The notes beneath the pieces were generated by a model. It saw only the letters and a list, made by a program, of their open reading frames with translations. It searched no databases and was not told the origin of the DNA. Positions 1 through 7,968 of a stretch of DNA of 64,000 nucleotides are shown piece by piece; the first letter of the stretch is position 1; every line of letters begins with the position of its first letter. The position numbers and the translations under genes were made by a program. The stretch is from Streptomyces asoensis (GTDB taxonomy: Bacteria; Actinomycetota; Actinomycetes; Streptomycetales; Streptomycetaceae), in assembly GCF_013085465.1 (NCBI RefSeq), contig NZ_CP049838.1, positions 4,650,001 through 4,714,000 of the forward strand, given 5' to 3'.

Positions 1-361
1 GATGCTCCACCTGGAGCCTGGCGTTGGGCTGGTGCTTGGCGGTGACGATGATCGCCCGGCCGCCGGCCGCCCGCACCGCCGCGATCGACTCACGGGCGCC
101 GGGCAGCGCGGTCGCGCCGGTGACGCCGTGCTCGGGGTACAGCGAGCGGTACAGGTCGGCGACGGCCGCGACCCGCTCCGCCGGGTACCAGTGGGCCAGC
201 TCGGTCTCGGGCGGCGGCCCGAGCCGGGTGACCACCAGATCGGCGTCGATGTACGTCCCCGTCCGCTCGGCGAGCGCCACATAGGTGGCGCGGATGCCGG
301 GCCGGGAGTCGATGAGGGTCATGTCGAGGTCGAAGCCGACGGTGATCACGGGTGACGTCAT
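1..361 (-). CDS. HAD-family hydrolase (3' part outside window)
   Basis: This is a predicted cytosolic haloacid dehalogenase-like phosphatase; its substrate cannot be told from the sequence. About 120 N-terminal residues are visible. They begin with a GFDLDMTL motif, in which the first Asp is the HAD nucleophile and the second the general acid. A VTAK motif near residue 110 is the usual motif II Ser/Thr, and the segment between looks like an alpha-helical cap. An in-frame ATG nine bases upstream (position 370) is an equally possible start. The gene runs off the left edge, so motif III (Lys) and motif IV (Asp pair) cannot be checked. It is divergent from nothing visible and stands just downstream of the membrane protein gene on the same strand. 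Confidence 0.85.
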   Translation of the reverse strand, partial: MTSPVITVGFDLDMTLIDSRPGIRATYVALAERTGTYIDADLVVTRLGPPPETELAHWYPAERVAAVADLYRSLYPEHGVTGATALPGARESIAAVRAAGGRAIIVTAKHQPNARLQVEH

Positions 362-392
362 ACGGCCCATTCTGCCTGGCCGGTACACCTTC

Positions 393-1391
393 CTACCTCG
401 GCTTCTGTGACCGCCAGACCAGGAACAGCGCCGACGCCACGGCCGCGCCCCGGATCACCCACGGCCAGGTCTGGGCGACGGCGTCGTTCATGTGCCCGTC
501 CGCGATGGGGTCGCCCCAGCGCCCCTCGGACCGCCCCCACAGCCAGACGAGCCCGGCCGTGAGCGCGAGCCCCGGCAGCCCCATCACGGCGAACTTCGTC
601 TCCCGCTCGGTCAGCCGACGCGAGGCGTAGGCGATGAGCCACCCCAGGATCAGTCCGAACCAGTTCCCCAGCACGGCGCCGACGCCGAGACATCCGGCGG
701 CGATCAGCAGCAGGGGGTTGCTCCAGCGGGCCCGCTCACCGGAGGGCGAGCGCCGAAGAACGCGGAACCGACGCCGACGCGGCCGACCGTCGCCCTCACC
801 CGCCTCCCCCTCAACCTCAGCCTCGGCCTCTTCCTCCTCCCGCTCCTCCTCGAGTTTCCTGGGCCGCGGGGGCTTGAGCAGGTCCGGGATCTCCACTCCG
901 CCGACGAACCCCGGCACGTCCTCGCCGATGCCCAACGGGGTCGGCTCGTTCAGCCACCAGTCGGGCGTCTCGCGCCCGTCGCCCAGCTCGTGCGCGGGGG
1001 CGCGGTGCGGCGGTGACGCCACGTCGGAGGGGGTCGCGGGGGGCGGCGCGCCGGTCCGGGGCCGCGGCACGACCCGCCGGATCCCCTTCGGCCGCTCCGG
1101 TTCCGCCTCGCGGTCACGCTGTACGGGCACGGAGGGCGCCGGCGTCTGCGGCGCGTCGCCGCCCCGGTCGGCCGCGGCCGCGACGATGTCGTCGGGACTG
1201 CCGAGACGGTCGATGATGCGGCGGACGGCGGCGGGCGAGTCGACGGCCGCCTTCGCCCGGCGCCGGTCGATCTCGTTGCGCAGCTCGGAGACGAGCCGCA
1301 TCCGCGTGGCCGACGACAACTGCCGCTGCTGCGCGACATCCCCGACCCGGCTCAGATACTCGTAGACGACTTGGTCGCTCTCGATCCCCAC
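393..1391 (-). CDS. Conserved actinobacterial membrane protein
   Basis: The function is unknown. The 332-residue protein starts with a helical segment of about 60 residues (YEYLSRV...RLVSELRNEIDRRR). This resembles the small N-terminal helical modules found in Streptomyces integral membrane proteins of the DUF1700/HAAS type. A long proline/charge-rich linker follows, including a Glu-rich stretch near residues 175-200 and an Arg cluster. The C-terminal third holds three to four hydrophobic segments, beginning NPLLLIAAGC and ending SALFLVW. This layout suggests a cytoplasmic N-terminal half anchored by a C-terminal membrane domain. It is transcribed away from the helicase-associated gene, and the 230-bp gap between them holds a dispersed repeat. 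Confidence 0.75.
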   Translation of the reverse strand: MGIESDQVVYEYLSRVGDVAQQRQLSSATRMRLVSELRNEIDRRRAKAAVDSPAAVRRIIDRLGSPDDIVAAAADRGGDAPQTPAPSVPVQRDREAEPERPKGIRRVVPRPRTGAPPPATPSDVASPPHRAPAHELGDGRETPDWWLNEPTPLGIGEDVPGFVGGVEIPDLLKPPRPRKLEEEREEEEAEAEVEGEAGEGDGRPRRRRFRVLRRSPSGERARWSNPLLLIAAGCLGVGAVLGNWFGLILGWLIAYASRRLTERETKFAVMGLPGLALTAGLVWLWGRSEGRWGDPIADGHMNDAVAQTWPWVIRGAAVASALFLVWRSQKPR

Positions 1392-1499
1392 GGAAAGAAG
1401 CTACCGCTTCTCCCCACCTGCACCGCTTCCCCGTTGCCAACACCTGTCCATGCAGTGTCGGCGTTCGAGGACAAGGCGGGACGTCAGCGGTCGAGCGCC

Positions 1500-1612
1500 G
1501 GTCCGCAATCATCCAGCCCGTCCGGGGGCACCCCCCTCCGGGGGAGATTGAGGACAAGGCCCCTTCAGGGCCGAAGCGGGGGTCCCGGGGCGCAGCCCCC
1601 GGGGGACGCCAA
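1500..1612. repeat. Dispersed Streptomyces intergenic repeat
   Basis: The segment contains the phrases CAGCCCGTCCGGGGG, GATTGAGGACAAGGCCCCTT, CAGGGCCGAAGCGGGGGTC and GGGGCGCAGCCCCCGG. I recognise these as pieces of a dispersed, hairpin-forming repeat that occurs many times in Streptomyces chromosomes. The last phrase is itself a GC-rich inverted repeat. It fills most of the gap before the helicase-associated gene and may act as a bidirectional terminator. Recognition is from memory; a self-genome search would settle it. Confidence 0.6.
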
Positions 1613-1629
1613 CCGCTACCGTGGGCAAG

Positions 1630-4203
1630 ATGAGCACCGAGGACCAGCGGGCCCCCCGCTCCCTAGCGGCAGCGCTCCGCGCCCGGGACGACGCTTCACT
1701 TTCCGCACTCCTGCGCGCCCGCCCCGACCTCATCACCCCGGTCCCCACCGACCTCACCCAGCTCGCCACCCGCGCCGGCACCCGCGCCTCCGTCGTCCGC
1801 GCGCTGGAGCGGCTCGACCGGTTCGCCCTCCAGACCGCGGAGGCGCTGGCCGTGGCCGGCGACCCGGCGACGTACGCCGAACTGCTCGGACTGATGGCGG
1901 GCGACACCCGCGACCAGGCGGTCGTCGACGCGCTGCCCGGCGCCCTGGCGACCCTGCGGGAACAGGCCCTGGTCTGGGGCGACGAAGGCAGCCTCCGCCT
2001 CGTCCGCACCGCCCGTGAACTGCTCGCGCCGTCCGCGCAGCACCCGTCCCCGACGGGGCTCGGGCCGAGCGTGCGGGAGGCGACGGCGGGCATGTCACCG
2101 GGCCGGATCCAGGAGTTGGTGGCGACGGCCGGGCTGCCGTCCACGCACGACTCGGTGTCCGCCGTCGGCGCGCTCACCGCCCTGTTCACCCACCGCAAGA
2201 AAATGACCGCCCTGCTCGCGACGGCGCCCGCCGACTCCGTCGACGTCCTGAAGCGGCTGATGTGGGGGCCGCCGTACGGGCAGGTCACGGCCGATCCGGC
2301 GGCACGGCTGCGCTGGCTGCTCGATCGCGGGCTGCTGCTGCCGACGGCCCCCGGGACCGTCGTACTGCCCCGTGAGGTCGCCCTGCATCTGCGCGAGGGC
2401 CGGGCCCACCGCACGGCCGAACCCGTGCCGCCCACCGTCGAGGCGGTCGCCACGCATCGTCCACAGGTGGTGGACTCGACGGCGGCCGGGCAGGCGTACA
2501 CGACGCTGGCGACCGTGGAGGAGCTGCTGAAGGACTGGCACGAGGGCGGCCCCGCGGTCCTGCGGGCCGGTGGCCTGAGCGTGCGCGACCTCAAGCGGAC
2601 GGCCGTCGCCCTCGACGTGTCCGAGCCGATGGCCGCGTTCTGGATCGAGCTGGCGTACGCGGCCGGGCTGCTCGCCTCCGACGGGGAGGCCGACGAGCGG
2701 TACGCGGCCACCCCCGAGTACGACGAGTGGCTGGAGCGGCCGCCCGCCGACCGGTGGGCGCAGCTCGCGCAGGCGTGGCTGGCGGCGACCCGGACGTCCG
2801 GGGTGGTCGGCGGCCGGGACCTCAAGGAGCGGGCGCTGTCGGCGCTGGGGCCGGGCCTGGACCGGTCCGCCGCGCCCGAGGTGCGCCATCGGGTGCTGAC
2901 CCTGCTGGCCGGGCTGCCCGAGGGCGCCGCACCGGACCCGGAGGCGGTGCTGTCCCGGCTGCGCTGGGAGCGACCGCTGCGCGGACCGCAGGGTCCTCAG
3001 GGCGACGACGACCTGCGCTCCCGGCTGGCCCGCTGGACCCTGACGGAGGCGGAGCTCCTGGGCGTGACCGGCCGAGGCGCGCTGTCGGCGCACGGGCGGG
3101 CCCTGCTGGGGGCACGACCCGCGCCCAAACCGGCCGCCGCCGCCACCGCGCAGGCCGACCCGACCGGCCCGACCGGCCCCGGTGACAAGCTGCCCGCGCC
3201 GCACCGGGCGGCCGCCGCCGGGCCCCCGGCCGTGCCCCTCTCGCCTCCCGAGCAGGCCGTGGCCACCGCGGCCGCCGCCCGGCTGCTCACCCCGCTGCTC
3301 CCCGAGCCCCTGGACCACGTCCTGCTCCAGGCCGACCTGACCGCGGTCGCCCCCGGTCCGCTGCGGCGCCCGCTGGCCGACGTGCTGAGCGTCCTCGCGG
3401 ACGTCGAGTCCAAGGGCGGCGCGACCGTCTACCGCTTCACCCCCGGCTCGGTGCGCCGCGCCCTGGACGCCGGCCGCAGCGCCTCCGACCTGCACGCCTT
3501 CCTCACCGAGCACTCCCGTACGCCGGTGCCGCAGCCGTTGGCGTATCTGATCGACGACGTGGCCCGCCGGCACGGCCATCTGCGGGTGGGCGCGGCCTCG
3601 GCCTACGTCCGCTGCGACGACGACGCCCTGCTGAACGAGATCCTCGCCGACAAGCGCGCCGCCGCCCTGCGCCTGCGCCGCCTGGCCCCGACGGTGCTCG
3701 CGACCCTGGCCGACCCGGCCGCCCTCCTCGAGGGACTGCGCGCGATGGGCTTCGCGCCCGCCGCCGAGTCGGCCGAGGGGGACGTCCTGATCACCCGCGC
3801 CCATGCCCACCGCACCCCGCCCCGCACGGCTCCCGAGCCGGTGCCGGACGGGCCGCCGGTGCCCGACACCACACTGCTCACCGCGGCGATCCGCGCGATC
3901 AGGGCCGGCGACCTGGCCGCCACGACCCCCCGCAAACCGACGGAGGACGCCGCCCCGCTCGCCCCCGGCGAACTCCCCCGGACCAGCTCCGCCGAGACCC
4001 TCGCCACCATGCAGGCCGCCGTCCTCACCGGCGAGGCCCTGTGGATCGGCTACGTCAACGCCGAGGGCACCGCCAGCCAGCGCGTCATCGCCCCGGTCCG
4101 GGTGGAGGGCGGCTTCGTGACGGCGTACGACCACACGGCGGACGAGGTCCGCACGTACCCCCTGCACCGAATCACAGGCGTCGCAGAACTGGCGAACGAC
4201 TGA
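1630..4203 (+). CDS. Helicase-associated protein with C-terminal WYL-like domain
   Basis: This 857-residue protein belongs to the actinobacterial family annotated as helicase C-terminal (XPB/Ssl2-like) domain proteins. No Walker A or DEAD-type motif is visible, so it is unlikely to be an active helicase. The N-terminal two thirds is alpha-helical and winged-helix-like. The last 70 residues (ALWIGYVNAEGTASQRVIAP...TYPLHRITGV) look like a WYL-type small beta-barrel, a fold used to sense nucleic acid or ligands. The ATG at 1630 is preferred over a GTG nine bases upstream. The XPB helicase gene lies about 1.3 kb downstream on the same strand, which suggests the two proteins work together in DNA repair or DNA handling. 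That role is inference. Confidence 0.8.
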   Translation: MSTEDQRAPRSLAAALRARDDASLSALLRARPDLITPVPTDLTQLATRAGTRASVVRALERLDRFALQTAEALAVAGDPATYAELLGLMAGDTRDQAVVDALPGALATLREQALVWGDEGSLRLVRTARELLAPSAQHPSPTGLGPSVREATAGMSPGRIQELVATAGLPSTHDSVSAVGALTALFTHRKKMTALLATAPADSVDVLKRLMWGPPYGQVTADPAARLRWLLDRGLLLPTAPGTVVLPREVALHLREGRAHRTAEPVPPTVEAVATHRPQVVDSTAAGQAYTTLATVEELLKDWHEGGPAVLRAGGLSVRDLKRTAVALDVSEPMAAFWIELAYAAGLLASDGEADERYAATPEYDEWLERPPADRWAQLAQAWLAATRTSGVVGGRDLKERALSALGPGLDRSAAPEVRHRVLTLLAGLPEGAAPDPEAVLSRLRWERPLRGPQGPQGDDDLRSRLARWTLTEAELLGVTGRGALSAHGRALLGARPAPKPAAAATAQADPTGPTGPGDKLPAPHRAAAAGPPAVPLSPPEQAVATAAAARLLTPLLPEPLDHVLLQADLTAVAPGPLRRPLADVLSVLADVESKGGATVYRFTPGSVRRALDAGRSASDLHAFLTEHSRTPVPQPLAYLIDDVARRHGHLRVGAASAYVRCDDDALLNEILADKRAAALRLRRLAPTVLATLADPAALLEGLRAMGFAPAAESAEGDVLITRAHAHRTPPRTAPEPVPDGPPVPDTTLLTAAIRAIRAGDLAATTPRKPTEDAAPLAPGELPRTSSAETLATMQAAVLTGEALWIGYVNAEGTASQRVIAPVRVEGGFVTAYDHTADEVRTYPLHRITGVAELAND

Positions 4204-4254
4204 CCGCCCCCACCCGCTGCCCTGCCGGTTAGGCGGCAGGCGTGCAAGGGACCA

Positions 4255-4700
4255 GCGGGCCCGCGGCCGCCAGGCACATGGCCGCCTGTTGAATGACCGC
4301 CAGGCCGGTGGCCACCGCTTGCGTGACCACCAGGCCAGAGGCCACCGGGTGAGTGACCGCCGGGCCGAGGCCGCCGTTTGCGTGACCGCCAGGCCAGAGG
4401 CCACCGGGTGAGTGGCCGCCGTTTGCGTGACCGCCAGGCCAGAGGCCACCGGGTGAGTGGCCGCCGTTTGCGTGACCGCCGGGCCAGGGGCCACCGCTTG
4501 CGTGACCGCCAGGCCAGAGGCCACCGGGTGAGTGGCCGCCGGGCCGAGGCCGCCGTTTGCGTGGCCGCCGGGCCAAGGGCCACCAGGCCAGGGACACCTG
4601 GTGAGTGGCCGCCTGGTCGGAGCCACCGGTCGAGTGGCCGCCAGGCCAGAGGCCGCCAGGCCAGAGGCCGCCAGGCACATGGCCGCCAGGCCAAGGCCCC
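4255..4700. repeat. Degenerate minisatellite, 45-bp higher-order unit
   Basis: The 560-bp gap after the helicase-associated gene is mostly a degenerate tandem repeat built from a roughly 15-bp core, GGCCGCCAGGCCAGA. A longer unit of exactly 45 bp recurs, with GTTTGCGTGACCGCC starting near 4376, 4421 and 4466. Because 45 is divisible by three and the units lack stops in some frames, long spurious open frames exist on both strands. No start with a ribosome site and no recognisable protein is seen, so I treat the segment as non-coding. Confidence 0.85.
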
Positions 4701-4763
4701 GCCCTTCGGATGGCCGACAGTAGCCGCCGCCGGTGAATGGTCGACGGGCCGAGGGCCGGCGGT

Positions 4764-5318
4764 TCAGCACTCTCCGATGGAGGCGTCCGCGGGTAGGCCG
4801 AAGTGGGCGCGGGCCGTGGCCTCCAGGGCTCGGGTCGACATCGGGTCCTGGAGGGAGGATCTGGCGAAGACCCCGAAGTGGGACTCCGTCCACCGCCCGT
4901 AGCCGTCGCCGTCCGGCGGCTCCTCCCGGGCGACGACCCGGTAGCCGCCGGCGGCCGCGTCGTCCCGCTCCAGCCGCACCACCTGCGGATACTGTCCGGC
5001 GCCGCACTCGACCAGGCTGTTGTCCTGCACCCCGTACTCGACGCACAGCGTGTTGACGCCGGCCCGCACCTCGCCCGCGTGTTCCTCCAGTTCGAGCGCC
5101 TTCGCCTGGCAGAACCAGCGCGCCTCGAGCGCGGGCACGGTCTCGCCGTAGCCGCTCCCCCGCGACTCCGCCGCGATCCTGGCCTCGATCACCGGCCGTA
5201 CCTCGCTCCACAGCCGCCCGTCGATGTCCGCGGGCCACATCACCCAGGTGCCCGTGGCCGCCAGCACCGCCGCGGCTCCCACGCCGACCGCGCCTCTGCG
5301 GAACGACAGGACCGACAT
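4764..5318 (-). CDS. Hypothetical exported or membrane-anchored protein
   Basis: I do not recognise this 184-residue protein. It opens with Arg-Arg followed by a hydrophobic stretch (VGVGAAAVLAATGTWVM), consistent with an uncleaved signal or N-terminal anchor, so the rest is probably outside the membrane. Three to four Cys residues are scattered through the rest (ARWFCQAKA, NTLCVEYG, LVECGAG, and the last residue), which would allow disulfides. The ATG at 5318 is chosen over an upstream GTG at 5333 because GGGGAG lies seven bases before it. It is divergent from the XPB gene and its 3' end abuts the 45-bp minisatellite. Confidence 0.65.
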   Translation of the reverse strand: MSVLSFRRGAVGVGAAAVLAATGTWVMWPADIDGRLWSEVRPVIEARIAAESRGSGYGETVPALEARWFCQAKALELEEHAGEVRAGVNTLCVEYGVQDNSLVECGAGQYPQVVRLERDDAAAGGYRVVAREEPPDGDGYGRWTESHFGVFARSSLQDPMSTRALEATARAHFGLPADASIGEC

Positions 5319-5479
5319 ACCGTGACTCCCCACCGCGTCGCGCCCATCGCGCTGCTCCCCCGGTCAGACCCACGAACGCAGGTCAGGGTTGCGCAGGGCC
5401 GCCGGGAAGAAGCGGACCACCGCTACGGCGCGCCGTACGGCACACTGGAGGTTTGGCCCGTGCGGAAGGGATGGCGTAC

Positions 5480-7126
5480 GTGAACGGACCGCTGATCGTC
5501 CAGTCGGACAAGACTCTGCTCCTGGAGGTCGACCACGAGCAGGCGGACGACTGCCGTCGTGCCATCGCGCCGTTCGCGGAGCTGGAGCGGGCGCCGGAGC
5601 ACATCCACACCTACCGGCTGACCCCGCTGGGCCTGTGGAACGCCCGGGCCGCCGGGCACGACGCCGAGCAGGTCGTGGACGCGCTCGTGCAGTACAGCCG
5701 CTACCCCGTGCCGCACGCGCTGCTCGTCGACATCGCCGAGACGATGGACCGCTACGGCCGGCTGACCCTGAGCAAGCACCCGGCGCACGGGCTCGTGCTC
5801 ACCACCACCGACCGGCCGGTGCTGGAGGAGATCCTGCGCTCCAAGCGGGTCGCTCCGCTGGTCGGCGTCCGGATCGACCCGGACAGCGTCGCCGTGCACC
5901 CCTCCGAGCGCGGGCAGATCAAGCAGACGCTGCTGAAGCTGGGCTGGCCGGCCGAGGACCTCGCGGGGTACGTCGACGGCGAGGCGCACCCGATCGAGCT
6001 GGACGAGGACGGCTGGGCGCTGCGGCCCTACCAGAAGCAGGCGGTGGAGAACTTCTGGCACGGCGGCAGCGGTGTCGTGGTGCTGCCGTGCGGCGCGGGC
6101 AAGACCCTCGTCGGCGCCGGGGCGATGGCGCAGGCGAAGTCGACCACGCTGATCCTCGTCACGAACACCGTCTCCGCGCGGCAGTGGAAGCACGAGCTGG
6201 TGAAGCGGACGTCGCTGACCGAGGAGGAGATCGGCGAGTACAGCGGGACGCGGAAGGAGATCCGGCCCGTCACGATCGCCACGTACCAGGTGCTGACGAC
6301 CCGGCGGAAGGGCGTCTACCCGCACCTGGAGCTGTTCGACTCCCGGGACTGGGGGCTCATCCTCTACGACGAGGTGCACCTGCTGCCGGCGCCGGTCTTC
6401 AAGTTCACGGCGGATCTCCAGGCGCGCCGCCGCCTCGGCCTGACCGCGACCCTCGTCCGCGAGGACGGCCGTGAGTCGGACGTCTTCTCCCTGATCGGGC
6501 CGAAGCGGTTCGACGCGCCGTGGAAGGAGATCGAGGCGCAGGGCTACATCGCGCCCGCCGACTGCGTCGAGGTCCGCGTCAACCTGACGGACTCCGAGCG
6601 GCTGGCGTACGCGACCGCCGAGGCGGAGGAGAAGTACCGCTTCTGCGCGACGACGGCGACGAAGCGGAAGGTGACGGAGGCGCTCGTCCGCCGCTTCGCG
6701 GGGCAGCAGATCCTGGTCATCGGCCAGTACATCGACCAGCTGGACGAGCTGGGCGAGCACCTGAACGCCCCCGTGATCAAGGGCGAGACCTCCAACGCGC
6801 AGCGCGAGAAGCTTTTCAACGCGTTCCGGGAGGGCGAGATCAGCGTGCTGGTGGTGTCCAAGGTCGCGAACTTCTCGATCGACCTGCCGGAGGCGACGGT
6901 CGCCATCCAGGTCTCGGGCACCTTCGGCTCCCGCCAGGAGGAGGCCCAGCGCCTGGGCCGTGTCCTGCGCCCGAAGGCGGACGGTCACCAGGCCCACTTC
7001 TACTCGGTGGTGGCACGGGACACCCTCGACCAGGACTTCGCGGCGCACCGCCAGCGCTTCCTGGCGGAACAGGGCTATGCGTACCGGATCATGGACGCGG
7101 ACGAGCTGCTCGCGGGTGAGGCCTGA
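5480..7126 (+). CDS. XPB/Ssl2-type DNA repair helicase
   Basis: This superfamily 2 helicase of the XPB class is 548 residues long. An N-terminal DRD-like region precedes the motor. Motor motifs visible in order are RPYQKQAVENF (Q/Ia region), PCGAGKT (Walker A), LYDEVH (DEVH box), LGLTATL (motif III) and QRLGRVLRP (motif VI, arginine fingers). Family members unwind DNA at damage or promoter sites. The GTG at 5480 is chosen because GGAAGGG lies nine bases upstream; the ATG at 5471 would sit directly on that ribosome site. The helicase-associated/WYL-like gene upstream is the probable functional partner. Actinobacterial XPB works outside TFIIH, and its exact substrate is not defined by the sequence. 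Confidence 0.93.
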   Translation: MNGPLIVQSDKTLLLEVDHEQADDCRRAIAPFAELERAPEHIHTYRLTPLGLWNARAAGHDAEQVVDALVQYSRYPVPHALLVDIAETMDRYGRLTLSKHPAHGLVLTTTDRPVLEEILRSKRVAPLVGVRIDPDSVAVHPSERGQIKQTLLKLGWPAEDLAGYVDGEAHPIELDEDGWALRPYQKQAVENFWHGGSGVVVLPCGAGKTLVGAGAMAQAKSTTLILVTNTVSARQWKHELVKRTSLTEEEIGEYSGTRKEIRPVTIATYQVLTTRRKGVYPHLELFDSRDWGLILYDEVHLLPAPVFKFTADLQARRRLGLTATLVREDGRESDVFSLIGPKRFDAPWKEIEAQGYIAPADCVEVRVNLTDSERLAYATAEAEEKYRFCATTATKRKVTEALVRRFAGQQILVIGQYIDQLDELGEHLNAPVIKGETSNAQREKLFNAFREGEISVLVVSKVANFSIDLPEATVAIQVSGTFGSRQEEAQRLGRVLRPKADGHQAHFYSVVARDTLDQDFAAHRQRFLAEQGYAYRIMDADELLAGEA

Positions 7127-7127
7127 G

Positions 7128-7310
7128 TCACCTGCGGCGGCGGACGCCCGCTTCCTCGCCGTACTCGCCGAGAATGATCACGTCGAAGGCGGCGCCCGCG
7201 AAGACCTTCACGGCGCGCAGGGCGTCGCCGAGGCGGTGACGGTGAATGTCGGACAGGGAGGTCGCGCCGGACGGGCGACCGGGGGCCGGGGTGATGGTCG
7301 CTGCACTCAT
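7128..7310 (-). CDS. Small conserved hypothetical protein (60 aa)
   Basis: This short gene is convergent with the XPB gene, its stop lying one base beyond the XPB stop. The 60-residue product starts MSAATITP, contains the segment DIHRHRLGDALRAVKVFAG with a probable amphipathic helix, and ends with four arginines. It resembles a small protein often seen beside XPB in Streptomyces, but I cannot name a function. The same frame stays open far upstream through the minisatellite. I take the ATG at 7310 as the start because the upstream part is repeat-encoded. Confidence 0.55.
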   Translation of the reverse strand: MSAATITPAPGRPSGATSLSDIHRHRLGDALRAVKVFAGAAFDVIILGEYGEEAGVRRRR

Positions 7311-7439
7311 GTATCCATGATGCGAGCCGAGACATAAAGCGGGCATCGGTCCCAGGTCCCCATTCGGCCTACTCCTCGGGTACACCTGCGGGCGGGGGTC
7401 TCCCCTACGGGACGGAGGGCCGTCGGGCAGGGGTCCCAC

Positions 7440-7831
7440 GGGGGTACGGCCGGTCCCATCGGGGGTGCGGCCGGGTCCCCACCGAGGGTGCGGCCGGCTC
7501 CCATCGGGGTGGCGGCCGGCTCCCATCGGGGTGGCGCCCGGCTCCCATCGGGGTGGCGCCCGGCTCCCATCGGGGTGGCGCCCGGCTCCCATCGGGGTGG
7601 CGCCCGGCTCCCATCGGGGTGGCGGCCGGGTCCCATCGGGGTGGCGGCCGGGTCCCATCGGGGGTGCGGCCGGGTCCCCACCGAGGGTGCGGCCGGCTCC
7701 CATCGGGGTGGCGCCCGGCTCCCAACGGGAGTGCGGCCGGCTCCCATCGGGGTGGCGGCCGGGTCCCATCGGGGTGGCGGCCGGGTCCCATCGAGGGTGC
7801 GGCCGACTCCCATCGGGGTGGCGGCCGGATA
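7440..7831. repeat. 21-bp minisatellite, about 18 copies
   Basis: Roughly eighteen head-to-tail copies of a 21-bp unit (CGGCTCCCATCGGGGTGGCGC with variants such as GGTCCCCACCGAGGGTGCGGC) occupy about 390 bp. The period is divisible by three and units contain no stops in several frames, so long open frames cross the array on both strands. They extend into the helD frame on one side and the small hypothetical gene on the other. I see no spacer sequences, so it is not a CRISPR array. The remainder of the 660-bp gap (7311-7440 and 7832-7968) carries the leader of helD. Confidence 0.93.
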
Positions 7832-7968
7832 AATGCGTTGGCACGCTCCTCCGCCGTTCACCTACAATCTCCGCTCTTGCCCGCCTCCCTTCCCGGAGTG
7901 CCGCCGTCCGGACGGAAACCGGACGGACTCACCGCAGCGCCCACCTCAGCCGGTCCGGAGGCACCCCC

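Noticed and set aside
4229..4694. Open frames in the 45-bp minisatellite on both strands
   Set aside because: They are low-complexity, have no ribosome site, and the period divisible by three explains the lack of stops.
2095..5373. Very long minus-strand open frame opposite the helicase-associated gene
   Set aside because: It is the antisense of a well-supported gene, is dominated by Arg/Gly, and crosses the 45-bp repeat. This is typical GC-rich frame noise.
7440..7831. Repeat array that might be taken for CRISPR
   Set aside because: Units are contiguous 21-bp copies with no unique spacers, no leader and no cas genes nearby.
7465..7968. N-terminal extension of HelD through the minisatellite
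   Set aside because: The TTG at 7969 has a strong ribosome site and family-like sequence begins there. The upstream residues are pure repeat.
7832..7968. A rifamycin-associated element before helD
   Set aside because: No 19-bp palindrome of that kind is present in the leader, so rifamycin induction is not claimed.
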